A DNA stretch of 64,000 bases from Clostridia bacterium. Lineage in GTDB: Bacteria > Bacillota > Clostridia > Oscillospirales > CAG-272. The translations under genes and the position numbers were made by a program. Shown piece by piece: positions 1 through 7,891 of the stretch. The stretch is taken from the NCBI GenBank assembly GCA_017472255.1, contig JAFUQU010000037.1:62001-126000 (forward strand). Reading direction: 5' to 3'. Each line of letters begins with the position of its first letter. Positions within the stretch are counted from its first letter, which is position 1. Under the pieces are notes generated by a model. The model saw only the letters and a list, made by a program, of their open reading frames with translations. It ran no database searches and had not been told where the DNA came from.

Positions 1-235
1 GGATAATCGAGTAAAAGTTCTGTGCGTTAATGATACAGGAGCCGGGTTCGATAATGTCGGCATCCAGTTCAATGCGGATACCCTTTTCCAGATCATATGA
101 AATCAGCACCGCCCGGCTGCCGGTACAATCAATAAGAATGCCTTCAACAGCAGTGACGGTATTTTTCGTTGAAACGCAGCACATCGCGATATTAACCGCG
201 TCTTGCAATGTGTTTTGATTAAAAGCAACCTTCAT
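1..235 (-). CDS. dnaN: DNA polymerase III sliding clamp (beta subunit), N-terminal part
   Basis: This is the first 78 codons of the beta clamp, which encircles DNA and tethers the replicative polymerase. The gene starts with ATG at 235 and runs off the left edge of the window. The visible protein begins MKVAFNQNTLQDAVNIAM, and later reads VEGILIDCTGSRAVLISYDL, which fits the first clamp domain. A GAGG ribosome site lies about 9 bases before the ATG. It follows dnaA on the same strand across the oriC spacer, the usual dnaA-dnaN order of Firmicutes. The identification rests on this position plus the N-terminal sequence; the remainder of the gene is not visible. Confidence 0.9.
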   Translation of the reverse strand, partial: MKVAFNQNTLQDAVNIAMCCVSTKNTVTAVEGILIDCTGSRAVLISYDLEKGIRIELDADIIEPGSCIINAQNFYSII

Positions 236-308
236 AAGAATTTTCCTCAGTTTGAATTTTAATAAATAAAAAATTAAAAAGAAAAATAGAATAAATTAAT
301 TTTAATTT

Positions 309-333
309 TAGTAGTAGTCGTAGTAGTAGGGGG
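309..333. promoter_or_regulatory. DnaA-trio unwinding element with G cluster
   Basis: Seven consecutive triplets are seen at 309-329: TAG three times, one TCG, and TAG three times. They are followed by GGGG (330-333) and then by a degenerate DnaA box. On the other strand this reads CCCCTACTACTACGACTACT, which closely resembles the B. subtilis oriC element. There the repeated 3'-GAT trios load DnaA onto single-stranded DNA. The A+T-rich DNA on the dnaN side (255-308) would be the region that melts. Confidence 0.8.
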
Positions 334-771
334 TGTGGCAATTGTTGAAAACCCGCCGATCGGCTTCCCAGCTGGAATTTTTCGACTTCTCTCACCGATT
401 TCAGCTGTTAGAATCGCCTTGATTTCCTGTTGATGCCTGTGGGAAGCTATGGGCGCTCCGGCGCAGCCTGTGGACGAATGTGGAAAGCTCGCTGTTAAGA
501 TGTGGATGGTGCTGTTGAAAGCGCAGATCGGTCCGCCTGTCCGCCGATTGGGGATGTGGAATCTGTTCAGCGCGCCCATTGTTGAAAAGCCCGCAAGTTT
601 ATATCCGGACGATGGGAAAAAACAGACTTTCAAGAGTTGTGCAAAGCACTTTTCCTCATTTTTCGACAGCCCAATAAATCCAGGAATCAAGCGGATTTCC
701 AAAACTTCTGCTGCAAATCCGCACGGTTTCTCCACAAACTTTACAACACCCTGTGGAAAACTTGTTGATAT
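334..771. promoter_or_regulatory. Cluster of DnaA boxes
   Basis: Near matches to the reverse DnaA box TGTGGATAA occur at 469-477 (TGTGGACGA), 479-487 (TGTGGAAAG), 501-509 (TGTGGATGG), 555-563 (TGTGGAATC), 580-588 (TGTTGAAAA), 752-760 (TGTGGAAAA) and 763-771 (TGTTGATAT). One site faces the other way, TTCTCCACA at 728-736. A weak box, TGTGGCAAT, sits at 334-342 directly beside the G cluster. None is a perfect consensus box. The density and shared orientation support a DnaA-binding array. Confidence 0.7.
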
Positions 772-775
772 CCTG

Positions 776-2272
776 TTATTGACTCTTGATTTCCTTCATC
801 AGCTCGTTGACTTCAATGTCGATTTCCGAGTTGGAGCCAAGCTCCCGCTCCACAGTCTTCAGCGAGTTCAGCACCGTGGTATGGTCGCGCTTGAACAGCT
901 TGCCGATCTGGGGAAGCGATATATCGGTGAGCTTGCGCACCAGATAAATGGCGATATGGCGGGCGTGGGCAATTTCCTTGTTGCGCTTGGAGCTTTTGAT
1001 ATCGTCCACCGTCATGCCGTTTTTCTTGGCCACCTTCTCCAGAATTCGGTCAATGGTGACGCTGACAGGCTCTCCGCCGGTCATCAGGTCGGCGATGGAG
1101 TTTTTAGCAAGCTCAATGGATATAGGCGTGCCGGTCAACAGGCTGAGCGCGCCCAGCTTCTTGATGGCGCCTTCCATCTGCCGGATGTTGCTCTTGAGAT
1201 TCTCGGCAAGGAAATTCACCACATCGTTGGACAGCTGAATGTTCATGGCCGACGCCTTCTTTTTCAGAATAGCGGCGCGCAGATCGGCGTCCGGCGGCTG
1301 AATGTCGGCGGTGATGCCCCATTCGAAGCGGGATTTGAGACGATCCTCCAGCGTTTTGATATCTCTGGGCGGTCGGTCGGAGGTGAGGATGATCTGTTTG
1401 TGATCCTCATAGAGCGCGTTGAAGGTATGGAAAAACTCCTCCTGCGTGGAGTCCCGTCCGGCGATGAACTGGATGTCGTCGATAAGCAGCACGTCGGCGG
1501 TGCGATACTTTTCGCGGAACTGCTCGGGAGTCTTTTTGGAAATGCTGTCGATCAGCTGATTGGTGAATTCCTCGCCCTTGACGTAGACGATTTTCAGCTC
1601 GGGGCGGGTGTTGCGGATGTGGTTGATGATGGCGTACAGCAGATGGGTCTTTCCCAGACCGCTGGGACCGTAGATGAACAGCGGGTTGTAGGCATAGGAC
1701 TCCATTGTCGCCTTGCAGGCCGGTTCGTTGGCGACGGCGATGGAGGCGGCATGAGCGAACTTATTGGAATTGCCGACGATGAAGTTTTCGAAGGTATACT
1801 CGCCCTGTGAGTTCTAGGTATTCTGCTGCTTGGCGGCAGGCTGTTCGGGCTTCTTTGCGGCAGGGGCTTCCTCGCCCGAGGAGAAGAAGCTCACCTCGTC
1901 CTCTGCGGCGGGATTCTCATCCCGTGCAGGCTCGGGGGCGTGGGTCTGCGGCAGGTCGGCCAGATTCACCGGCTCGGGCACGCTGCCGGTGGGCGGTACA
2001 AAGCTGGCGTATTCCGAAGGATCGTTGGTTTTGGAAACGATCACCACCTCCACCGAGAAGCCTATGACCTTAGCGATGGCGTCAGAGATCGATTCTATGT
2101 ACCTGCTCTTGAGAATCTTATACTTAAATGGCATATCGCAGACGATGACTGCCCGCGAATCGGTGAGGTCGCAGAGGGAAAGCCCGGTGAACCATAGATC
2201 GGAAACGGTGGAGCCATGGACTTCCGTCAGCTCTTTGAGCGCGAGATTCCATATATCGTTGAAGGACTGCAT
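776..2272 (-). CDS. dnaA: Chromosomal replication initiator DnaA, interrupted by an in-frame TAG
   Basis: DnaA binds the origin, hydrolyses ATP and opens the duplex. The start is ATG at 2272, preceded by AGGAAAGG. Domain I (about residues 1-80) begins MQSFNDIWN. A Pro/Ala/Glu-rich linker follows. The AAA+ domain has Walker A GPSGLGKT (about 202-209) and Walker B LLIDD (about 262-266), and domain IV has the DnaA signature DHTTVLNSLKTVE (from about 463). Codon 153, at 1814-1816, is TAG. It lies at the end of the linker, and the frame continues without a shift on both sides. No ATG, GTG or TTG start follows until a Met that would already cut into the ATPase domain. Either TAG is read through, or this is a mutation or assembly error. 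The gene is annotated here as one unit. Confidence 0.85.
1814..1816 (-). other. In-frame amber (TAG) codon in dnaA
   Basis: Codon 153 of dnaA reads TAG in the context AAT ACC TAG AAC TCA CAG. The residues before it (AAKQQNT) and after it (NSQGEYTFENF) are both typical of a DnaA linker running into the ATPase domain. A CAG to TAG change in the glutamine-rich linker is the simplest single-base explanation. Confidence 0.95.
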
Positions 2273-2380
2273 GGAGATTTTTCCTTTCCTTGAATTTTCA
2301 TGACAAAGCATTCACGCAGACAACGCCGTGATATGTGCCGCGCCGCGCAAAACTTTCCTAATAAATATATAGCCTTAAAT

Positions 2381-2409
2381 ATTATATCATATTTCCGCCG
2401 AAAATTCAA
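2381..2409 (-). promoter_or_regulatory. Promoter of dnaA
   Basis: On the minus strand a -35 box TTGAAT (2404-2409) is separated by exactly 17 bases from a perfect -10 box TATAAT (2381-2386). It lies about 110 bases upstream of the dnaA start. Confidence 0.7.
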
Positions 2410-2506
2410 GCCTTTCCGGCAATATTATAAGCACAAACGGATAGAATTTTAAGGGAACGCCCTGTCAAAAAATTTACATATAAAAATAAAAATTTTCGAA
2501 AAGCTC

Positions 2507-2536
2507 TTGACAAAAGGCCGGTTCATTGTGTATAAT
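2507..2536 (+). promoter_or_regulatory. Promoter of rpmH
   Basis: A perfect -35 box TTGACA (2507-2512) and a perfect -10 box TATAAT (2531-2536) are spaced by 18 bases, about 100 bases before the rpmH start. Such a strong housekeeping promoter fits a ribosomal protein gene. Confidence 0.8.
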
Positions 2537-2633
2537 AATAGGTGTTATTGTGTGAAATTCTATTTGCATCAAAGCGTCATCCTTATCGGAGGGCGCATAG
2601 ATAACCACAAACTATCAAGGAGGTGTCAAATCA

Positions 2634-2768
2634 ATGCTTAGAACTTACCAGCCGAAGAAGCGTCAGAGAAAGGTTGAGCATGGTTTCAGAAAGAGAATGA
2701 GAACCGCTGACGGAAGAAAGGTCCTGAAGAGAAGACGCGCAAAGGGCAGAAAGAGACTCACCTATTAA
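2634..2768 (+). CDS. rpmH: Ribosomal protein bL34
   Basis: A 44-residue, very basic protein of the large ribosomal subunit, beginning [18 protein letters not shown] and ending KGRKRLTY. The length and the pattern QPKKRQRK...HGFRKRM...[13 protein letters not shown] are those of the bL34 family. The ribosome site AAGGAGGTG lies 8 bases before the ATG. It is the first gene of the rpmH-rnpA-yidD-yidC-jag-mnmE series, which is conserved beside dnaA in most Firmicutes. Two hairpins downstream may limit readthrough into rnpA. Confidence 0.97.
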   Translation: MLRTYQPKKRQRKVEHGFRKRMRTADGRKVLKRRRAKGRKRLTY

Positions 2769-2787
2769 GCCTGAACGTCACAGCTGC

Positions 2788-2956
2788 CGGGCTTCCTGCC
2801 AAAACAAGAAGCCCGCGGGAAAATAGCAGACAGAAATACAACCCGATTCCATGCGGGTTGTATTGAAGTGTGCTGTTCTGACAGCAAATGTATATGCGCC
2901 GATGAAACCGCCGGAGATGTCGGGGAATAATCCCGTATTTCGGGGGTTTTTATTGT
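2788..2956 (+). terminator. Hairpins between rpmH and rnpA
   Basis: Three inverted repeats follow rpmH: CGGGCTTC/GAAGCCCG (2788-2795 with 2808-2815), AATACAACCCG/CGGGTTGTATT (2835-2845 with 2854-2864), and a short CCCG/CGGG stem followed by GGGGTTTTTATT (about 2931-2953). The last resembles a factor-independent terminator. Together they could reduce the amount of rnpA mRNA relative to rpmH. Confidence 0.5.
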
Positions 2957-3020
2957 ATATGGCGGAATTTTACGAAGAAAATTTACCCGTGCCAATTCAA
3001 CAGATAAGGGGTAACAGATC

Positions 3021-3431
3021 ATGAAGCTGCGCGCCATACGTGAAAACCATCTATATTCCAAGGCGTATGCCAAGGGAAAAAAATTTGTGGGACGCCACGT
3101 GGTCGTCTACCTGCTGCCCGATTATGCGGCGGCGAAGCTGGCGCGTGCCAATCCTACCGGTCAGCGGATCAACCGGGTTGGCATCACCGTCACCAAAAAG
3201 CTGGGCGGCGCCGTGGTGCGCAACCGTGCCAAGCGGATTATCCGCGAGGGCTATCGTCAGGCTGACGCCGCGTCTCCCATCCGGCGGGGCAACCTGATTG
3301 TAATTGTCGCCCGCTCCGGGATTGTGAAGGCCAAATCCCAGGACATCCGTGACGATATGTCGGCGGCTTTCGATAAGCTGGGACTGCGCGGCACAAGGTC
3401 GTATAACGGCCAGCCGAAAAACAGCAGATGA
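3021..3431 (+). CDS. rnpA: Ribonuclease P protein component
   Basis: This is the protein cofactor of RNase P, which removes the 5' leader from pre-tRNA. The 136-residue basic protein carries the family hallmark [13 protein letters not shown] (about residues 73-85), preceded by [13 protein letters not shown], and an N-terminal segment with aromatic residues before [15 protein letters not shown]. The usual length is about 110-130. A GGGG-containing ribosome site lies about 11 bases before ATG 3021. The stop overlaps the next start (ATGA), so it is translationally coupled to yidD. Confidence 0.95.
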   Translation: MKLRAIRENHLYSKAYAKGKKFVGRHVVVYLLPDYAAAKLARANPTGQRINRVGITVTKKLGGAVVRNRAKRIIREGYRQADAASPIRRGNLIVIVARSGIVKAKSQDIRDDMSAAFDKLGLRGTRSYNGQPKNSR

Positions 3432-3655
3432 AGCATATCGCCGTCTGGCTTATCCGGCTCTATCAGAAATATCTTTCGCCTCTGAAGCCGCCCTGCTGTC
3501 GGTTTGTGCCGACCTGCTCGCAGTACGCGGTGGAGGCGTTCCAGAAGCGCGGCTTTTTCGTCGGTCTGGCGTTGACCGTCTGGCGGATTCTGCGCTGCAA
3601 CCCCTTCTGCCGGGGCGGATATGACCCGGTTCCCGAGAAGAAATCGAAAAAGTAA
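3428..3655 (+). CDS. yidD: Membrane protein insertion efficiency factor YidD
   Basis: A small protein (75 residues) of the YidD family, thought to help membrane protein insertion next to YidC. The sequence has the family pattern: an N-terminal amphipathic helix ([12 protein letters not shown]), then [16 protein letters not shown], then [16 protein letters not shown]. Four conserved cysteines are present. It starts within the rnpA stop codon (ATGA overlap) and precedes yidC, its typical place. Confidence 0.95.
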   Translation: MKHIAVWLIRLYQKYLSPLKPPCCRFVPTCSQYAVEAFQKRGFFVGLALTVWRILRCNPFCRGGYDPVPEKKSKK

Positions 3656-3704
3656 CGATGCTGCCGTCAGGCTGCAAAAAAACAAGGAGAGTATACATAG
3701 GAAG

Positions 3705-4829
3705 ATGAGTATCTGGGATATTATCAATGTGCCGCTGGGATGGATTATCAAAATCAGCTACCAGCTGACACAGAACTACGCCGTCGCACTGCTGCTTTTT
3801 GCGGTTGTGCTTCAGGTTCTTCTGTTCCCCCTGGGCATTAAGCAGCAGAAGAATTCGGTCAAGCAGGCTTCCCTGCGCCCCAAGGAAACAGCCATCCGCA
3901 AAAAATACGCCGGACGCACCGATCAGGTGACTCAGCAGAAAATGAATCAGGAGATCATGGATCTCTATCAGCGCGAAAACTTCAATCCTATGGGCGGATG
4001 CCTGCCGCTTCTGATTCAGATGCCGATCCTTTTCTCGCTGTACAACGTCGTGGTAAGCCCGCTGAAATATGTATGCGGCTATGCCACCGAAACCATCACC
4101 AACATTCAGGCGAAGATTTACGAGCTTCTGAGTGCTGCCGGCGCGGCAGACGCGGAGAAGTTCGCTGAGGGTGTTTCAGCCCGTCAGATTGACCTTGTTA
4201 CCAAGATGCGCGAGCTGGGTGTCTCCAACTTCGTGGGAGACAACGGCGAGGTTATTACCGAAGAAGTTCTGCCCAACTTTACGGTTTTGGGCGGCACGAT
4301 GGATCTGTCGCAGGTTCCCAGCTTCAATAACTTCAATCTGCTGCTGCTCATCCCGCTGCTCACGCTGGTCGTGACGCTGGGAAGCCAGTTTATTACCCGC
4401 AAGTTTACCTATAACCCCAATCCCGAGGCACAGCAGGATACCTCCATGAAGATTATGATGTGGTCCATGCCGCTACTGTCGGTGTATATCACCTTCACCA
4501 TCTCCGCCGCCATCGGTCTGTACTGGATTTACCGCAACATTCTGAGCACCGTTCAGCAGATTGTGCTTTCCAAGATGTTCCCTGTGCCGAAGTTCACGGA
4601 GGAGGACTACAAGGCTGCCGAGCGTGAGGTAAAGCCGCTGTCCAAGAAACAGCAGAAGAAGCAGGTGCGCTCGCTGCACCGTATCGATGAGGACGACGAT
4701 CTCCCGGAGACTCCGAAGGAGAAGTCGGACAAGCCTGAGCTTCGCGAGGGTGTTTCCGCGGAGGAAGCGCCGAAGCTCAAGGAAGACGACCGCAAAAAGA
4801 ACAGCGGCGATAACGAAAATAAGGAATAA
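3705..4829 (+). CDS. yidC: Membrane protein insertase YidC/Oxa1 family
   Basis: A polytopic inner-membrane protein (374 residues) that inserts and folds membrane proteins, with or without SecYEG. The Oxa1 core starts at about residue 20 (YQLTQNYAVALLLFAVVLQV). It contains NPMGGCLPLLIQMPILFSLY, followed by further transmembrane segments around residues 225-255 and 270-300. The C-terminal tail is long, charged and Lys/Glu-rich, ending DRKKNSGDNENKE, as in many Gram-positive YidC proteins. I chose ATG 3705; an upstream in-frame ATG at 3621 would overlap yidD and add a hydrophilic segment without a ribosome site. There is no lipobox. Confidence 0.93.
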   Translation: MSIWDIINVPLGWIIKISYQLTQNYAVALLLFAVVLQVLLFPLGIKQQKNSVKQASLRPKETAIRKKYAGRTDQVTQQKMNQEIMDLYQRENFNPMGGCLPLLIQMPILFSLYNVVVSPLKYVCGYATETITNIQAKIYELLSAAGAADAEKFAEGVSARQIDLVTKMRELGVSNFVGDNGEVITEEVLPNFTVLGGTMDLSQVPSFNNFNLLLLIPLLTLVVTLGSQFITRKFTYNPNPEAQQDTSMKIMMWSMPLLSVYITFTISAAIGLYWIYRNILSTVQQIVLSKMFPVPKFTEEDYKAAEREVKPLSKKQQKKQVRSLHRIDEDDDLPETPKEKSDKPELREGVSAEEAPKLKEDDRKKNSGDNENKE

Positions 4830-4847
4830 CCGAAAGGAGTGTAGGCT

Positions 4848-5807
4848 TTGAAACAGGATATTATCTTTACGGGCAAATCGGTGGAGCTTGCGCTTGAGGA
4901 AGCCGCCGGGAAGCTCGGCGTTGAAAAGGATAAGCTCGTATACGAGGTGCTGGAGCAGGAAAAGTCCGGGTTCCTGGGACTTGGCTCTGCTCCGGCAAAA
5001 ATCAAAGTGGAACGCACCGTGGCAGGCGAGGTTGTGGCGAAGGAATTCGTCGAAACGCTGCTTCGGGATATGGACATTGAAGCAGAGGTGGAGGTTATCC
5101 CCGCCAAGCGCAGTGACCGCACCATCAACATCAAGGGAGACGCCGCTGGCGTGCTCATCGGTCATCACGGCGATACGCTGGATGCGCTCCAGTATCTGAC
5201 CAATCTGGCCGCCAACAAGCGGGAGGAAGACGAATCCCGCGATTACGTACACATCGCCGTGGACGTGGAGAATTACCGCTCCAAACGCGAAGCTACTCTC
5301 CGTTCGCTGGCAAGACGGATGGCTTCCAAGGTGCAGAAGTCGAAGAAGAGCGTTATGCTCGAGCCTATGAGCCCTTACGAGCGCCGGATTATCCATTCGG
5401 AGGTGCAGGGCATCGAGGGCGTGTCCACCAATTCGGTCGGTTCGGAAAACAACCGCCGCGTGGTGATTTATCTGGAAAGCGAGGGCTTCAGCCTTCCCAA
5501 CGGCGCGCAGGTTCCCCATTCGGAGGGCAAGCGATCCGAAAGCCGACGGGAGAAATCCCGCCGTTCGGAGCGGAAGCGTTCCTCCTACTCCTCCGCGCAG
5601 AAGAAGCCGAAGGTGGCGCAGCCTCTATACGACGACGGCGAGAAGCTGACAACCGAGGAGCTTTCCGATCTGATTTCGACCTATGGTTCCAAGGAAAAGC
5701 CTCAGCGTGAGCAGCCCAAGAAGTTCAAGGATTTCGACGAGTATCTGAACAGCCTGCTCGGCGGTCTGTCTGACTCTGGAAACGGTTCGGACAGCGAAGA
5801 AAAATAA
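4848..5807 (+). CDS. jag: RNA-binding protein Jag (KhpB)
   Basis: A cytoplasmic single-strand nucleic acid binding protein of 319 residues, linked in other Firmicutes to cell-wall elongation and mRNA binding. It has an N-terminal Jag domain (about 1-50, ...EQEKSGFLGLGSAPAKIKV), a KH domain with the loop GHHGDTLDALQYL (about 104-116), and an R3H domain (about 145-205). A long charged, disordered C-terminal tail (about 225-319) is unusual in length. Start is TTG 4848, with AAAGGAG nine bases upstream; no ATG is suitably placed. It lies 18 bases after yidC, so probably in the same transcript. Confidence 0.93.
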   Translation: MKQDIIFTGKSVELALEEAAGKLGVEKDKLVYEVLEQEKSGFLGLGSAPAKIKVERTVAGEVVAKEFVETLLRDMDIEAEVEVIPAKRSDRTINIKGDAAGVLIGHHGDTLDALQYLTNLAANKREEDESRDYVHIAVDVENYRSKREATLRSLARRMASKVQKSKKSVMLEPMSPYERRIIHSEVQGIEGVSTNSVGSENNRRVVIYLESEGFSLPNGAQVPHSEGKRSESRREKSRRSERKRSSYSSAQKKPKVAQPLYDDGEKLTTEELSDLISTYGSKEKPQREQPKKFKDFDEYLNSLLGGLSDSGNGSDSEEK

Positions 5808-5813
5808 ACACAG

Positions 5814-5847
5814 AAAGGGCTGCTGCATTCCGATGCGGCAGTCCTTT
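5814..5847 (+). terminator. Hairpin between jag and mnmE
   Basis: AAAGGGCTGCTGCAT (5814-5828) pairs with ATGCGGCAGTCCTTT (5833-5847), allowing two mismatches, around a 4-base loop. A short T-rich stretch follows. It may attenuate transcription into mnmE or be an RNA processing site. Confidence 0.5.
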
Positions 5848-5862
5848 GTTATCGGAGGTAGC

Positions 5863-7233
5863 ATGAACAATACCATTGCCGCCATTTCCACTGCCTACGG
5901 CAGGGGCGGAATCGCGGTTATACGCATATCGGGCAGCGAAGCCATTGAGGTGGCAGCGCGGGTTTTCATCCCCGCAGACAAGCGCGCCCTGAACGACATT
6001 CCGGCGGGACAGTGTATCTACGGACATATTTACAAAGGCGGACGGCAGATTGACGACGGTATGTGTACCACCTTCCGTGCGCCGCGCTCCTATACCGGCG
6101 AGGATGTGGTCGAAATCAGCTGTCACGGCGGCATTCTGCTGACCGAGCTGGTGCTGGCTGCCGTTTTTGAGGCGGGCGCGGTTCAGGCGGGCGCGGGCGA
6201 ATTCACGCGGCGTGCGTTTATCAACGGCAAGCTGTCCCTGTCACAGGCGGAAGCGGTGGGGATGCTGATCGATGCCAAAAGCGAGGAACAGCTGGCGCTG
6301 GCATCCTCCCATGAGAGGGGCGTTTTCCGCGCTCATGCCGATGCGCTGTATGAGCGGCTGAAAACGGTTGTCACCAATGTTTACGCGGGCATCGATTTTC
6401 CGGATGAGGATTTATCGCTGCTGTCCGCCGATCAGGTAATCGCCGAGCTTGAGGCGGTAAAACAGGGCTTGCAGATGCTGGTGGATTCCTATCGCACCGT
6501 CAGAGCCGTCTGTGAGGGCATACGAACGGTGATTGCGGGCAAGCCGAACACCGGGAAGTCTTCCCTGCTCAATCGTCTTGTAGGGCGCGACAGAGCCATT
6601 GTGACCGACATCGCCGGAACAACCCGCGATACCATCGAGGAAACGGTGACGGTGGGACGTATACAGCTGCGCCTGTGCGATACCGCCGGACTGCATGAAA
6701 CGGACGACGCGGTGGAGCGTATCGGCGTGGAACGCTCGCTTCAAGCGTTAGAGGAAGCCGAGCTGGTGCTGGCAGTGTTCGATTTTTCGACGGAATGCGA
6801 CAGCGAGGACGAAGCGCTTCTGGAGCGGCTGGCATCGCTGAATGTTCCCTGCATCGCCGTCTGCAACAAGTCCGATCTGCCGGAGCGCTTCGGAGATCTG
6901 CCTGGCGAGCGATTTTCCGCTGTCACCCATATGTCGGCCTCAACAGGAGAAGGCGTGGACGACCTTCGCGCCGCTATCGAGGGGCTGTTCATTGACGGCG
7001 ATATCGACTATGACCGTCAGACCACCGTCCTCAACGCCCGTCAGTATGCCTCAGCCGCCCGGTCGCTGGAATATGTACAGTCAGCGCTGAACGCGCTTCA
7101 GGGCGGTCTGACGCCCGATACAGCGGGACTGGATATGGAATCCGCCCTGTCCGAGCTGGGCGAGCTGGACGGACGAAAGGTCACAGAGGAAATCGTGGAC
7201 GGAATCTTCCACCATTTCTGCGTGGGAAAATAA
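5863..7233 (+). CDS. mnmE: tRNA modification GTPase MnmE
   Basis: With MnmG it installs the 5-carboxymethylaminomethyl group on wobble uridine 34 of tRNA. The 456-residue protein has an N-terminal folate-binding domain (about 1-118), a helical domain, and an inserted G domain with P-loop GKPNTGKSS (about 226-234), DTAG switch and NKSD (about residue 338). It ends with the obligatory Cys motif FCVGK. ATG 5863 is preceded by CGGAGG; an in-frame ATG 30 bases upstream lies in the hairpin and lacks a ribosome site. MnmG, normally the next gene, is here 7.5 kb away on the opposite strand. Confidence 0.97.
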   Translation: MNNTIAAISTAYGRGGIAVIRISGSEAIEVAARVFIPADKRALNDIPAGQCIYGHIYKGGRQIDDGMCTTFRAPRSYTGEDVVEISCHGGILLTELVLAAVFEAGAVQAGAGEFTRRAFINGKLSLSQAEAVGMLIDAKSEEQLALASSHERGVFRAHADALYERLKTVVTNVYAGIDFPDEDLSLLSADQVIAELEAVKQGLQMLVDSYRTVRAVCEGIRTVIAGKPNTGKSSLLNRLVGRDRAIVTDIAGTTRDTIEETVTVGRIQLRLCDTAGLHETDDAVERIGVERSLQALEEAELVLAVFDFSTECDSEDEALLERLASLNVPCIAVCNKSDLPERFGDLPGERFSAVTHMSASTGEGVDDLRAAIEGLFIDGDIDYDRQTTVLNARQYASAARSLEYVQSALNALQGGLTPDTAGLDMESALSELGELDGRKVTEEIVDGIFHHFCVGK

Positions 7234-7237
7234 ATCA

Positions 7238-7258
7238 GGAGCACCGTGAAGGTACTCC
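7238..7258. terminator. Hairpin between convergent mnmE and 7268-7792 gene
   Basis: GGAGCACC (7238-7245) and GGTACTCC (7251-7258) form a short stem with one mismatch in the gap between two converging genes. No T-run follows, so terminator function is weakly supported. It is also at one proposed end of the inverted block. Confidence 0.35.
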
Positions 7259-7267
7259 CGATCTGCG

Positions 7268-7792
7268 TTATTTCTTCTTGGGCAGGAAAGCGAAAACCAG
7301 AACAACGATCACCGCGATGATTACAATGGCGATGATAATGCCCCACATACCGCCCATGCCGTTGGTTACATCCTTAACACCATTTTCCACATCGTTGACC
7401 GCGTCGCTGACGGCGTTGGTAGCGTCATGGATAACGCCGCTGCCATCGTGACCGTCGGTTGTACCGTTGGAAGATGTGCCGTCATGATTGGTAGTCTCGT
7501 GTTGTGTGGTATCGCCGGATGCCGGGCCGTCAGTGTCGGTTCCCGAAACCAGACCATCGTGAGAAGTATCATGGCTGTCCGCCGCGTTGGTGTCGCCGAC
7601 GGCGGTGGTGCCGCTGTCAATGTTGGAATGGGTGGTATCGGTGCCGTTCTGCGTTACATCGCCGGAACCTTCAGCGGCGCTGTTGCCGCCTTCGCGAGGT
7701 GTCAGAGCCAGCGCGGGGAGCGTCAGCATTGTCAGCGCCAGAACGATGGCGAGGACACAGAGGATGGGTTTGCGTATATTGATATTTTTCAT
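7268..7792 (-). CDS. Secreted/anchored low-complexity Thr/Asp/Gly-rich protein
   Basis: I do not recognise a family. The 174-residue protein has a clear signal peptide (MKNINIRKPILCVLAIVLAL..., probable cleavage after PALALA-like residues near 30). A long low-complexity stretch rich in Thr, Asp, Ser, Gly, Asn and His follows (about 31-140). The C-terminus has one transmembrane helix (about 148-170) ending in PKKK. This layout suggests a protein anchored in the membrane by its C-terminus with a flexible extracytoplasmic stalk. It is convergent with mnmE and has no obvious partner genes. Confidence 0.7.
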   Translation of the reverse strand: MKNINIRKPILCVLAIVLALTMLTLPALALTPREGGNSAAEGSGDVTQNGTDTTHSNIDSGTTAVGDTNAADSHDTSHDGLVSGTDTDGPASGDTTQHETTNHDGTSSNGTTDGHDGSGVIHDATNAVSDAVNDVENGVKDVTNGMGGMWGIIIAIVIIAVIVVLVFAFLPKKK

Positions 7793-7891
7793 TTACACTA
7801 ATCCTTTCGGTTTCGTTCATGGTAAGTATTTGCCGAAGGACAAATAAATATACAACAAAAGAATAGTATAAAATAGAATGTGAGAAATAAA

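Larger units (their letters stand above)
236..775. other. oriC: dnaA-dnaN spacer with DnaA boxes and unwinding element
   Basis: This 540-base non-coding spacer has the layout of a Firmicutes origin. Next to dnaA it carries many DnaA-box-like 9-mers. Towards dnaN it has a G cluster, a run of TAG triplets and then a very A+T-rich stretch at about 255-310. In Bacillus subtilis the same order (boxes, GC cluster, DnaA-trios, AT-rich DNA, dnaN) marks the site where DnaA opens the duplex. Open reading frames crossing this spacer have no recognisable protein character. That this is the active origin is inferred from structure and position. Confidence 0.85.
2273..2633. other. dnaA-rpmH divergent spacer
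   Basis: This 361-base A+T-rich region separates dnaA from the divergent rpmH operon. It holds one strong promoter for each direction, listed separately. I do not see a convincing DnaA-box cluster here, so the origin elements appear to be concentrated on the other side of dnaA. Confidence 0.7.

Noticed and set aside
449..1810. Long plus-strand reading frame (453 codons) opposite dnaA
   Set aside because: It mirrors the dnaA coding frame, its product has no domain character, and it begins in the oriC spacer. It is a shadow produced by G+C-rich third positions.
1814..1816. Pyrrolysine insertion at the dnaA TAG
   Set aside because: No pyl genes lie in the window and DnaA is not a known pyrrolysine protein; it remains only one of several untested options.
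776..2272. dnaA as two independent genes split at the TAG
   Set aside because: The second part has no start codon before the ATPase domain begins, no usable ribosome site, and the frame is unchanged across the TAG.
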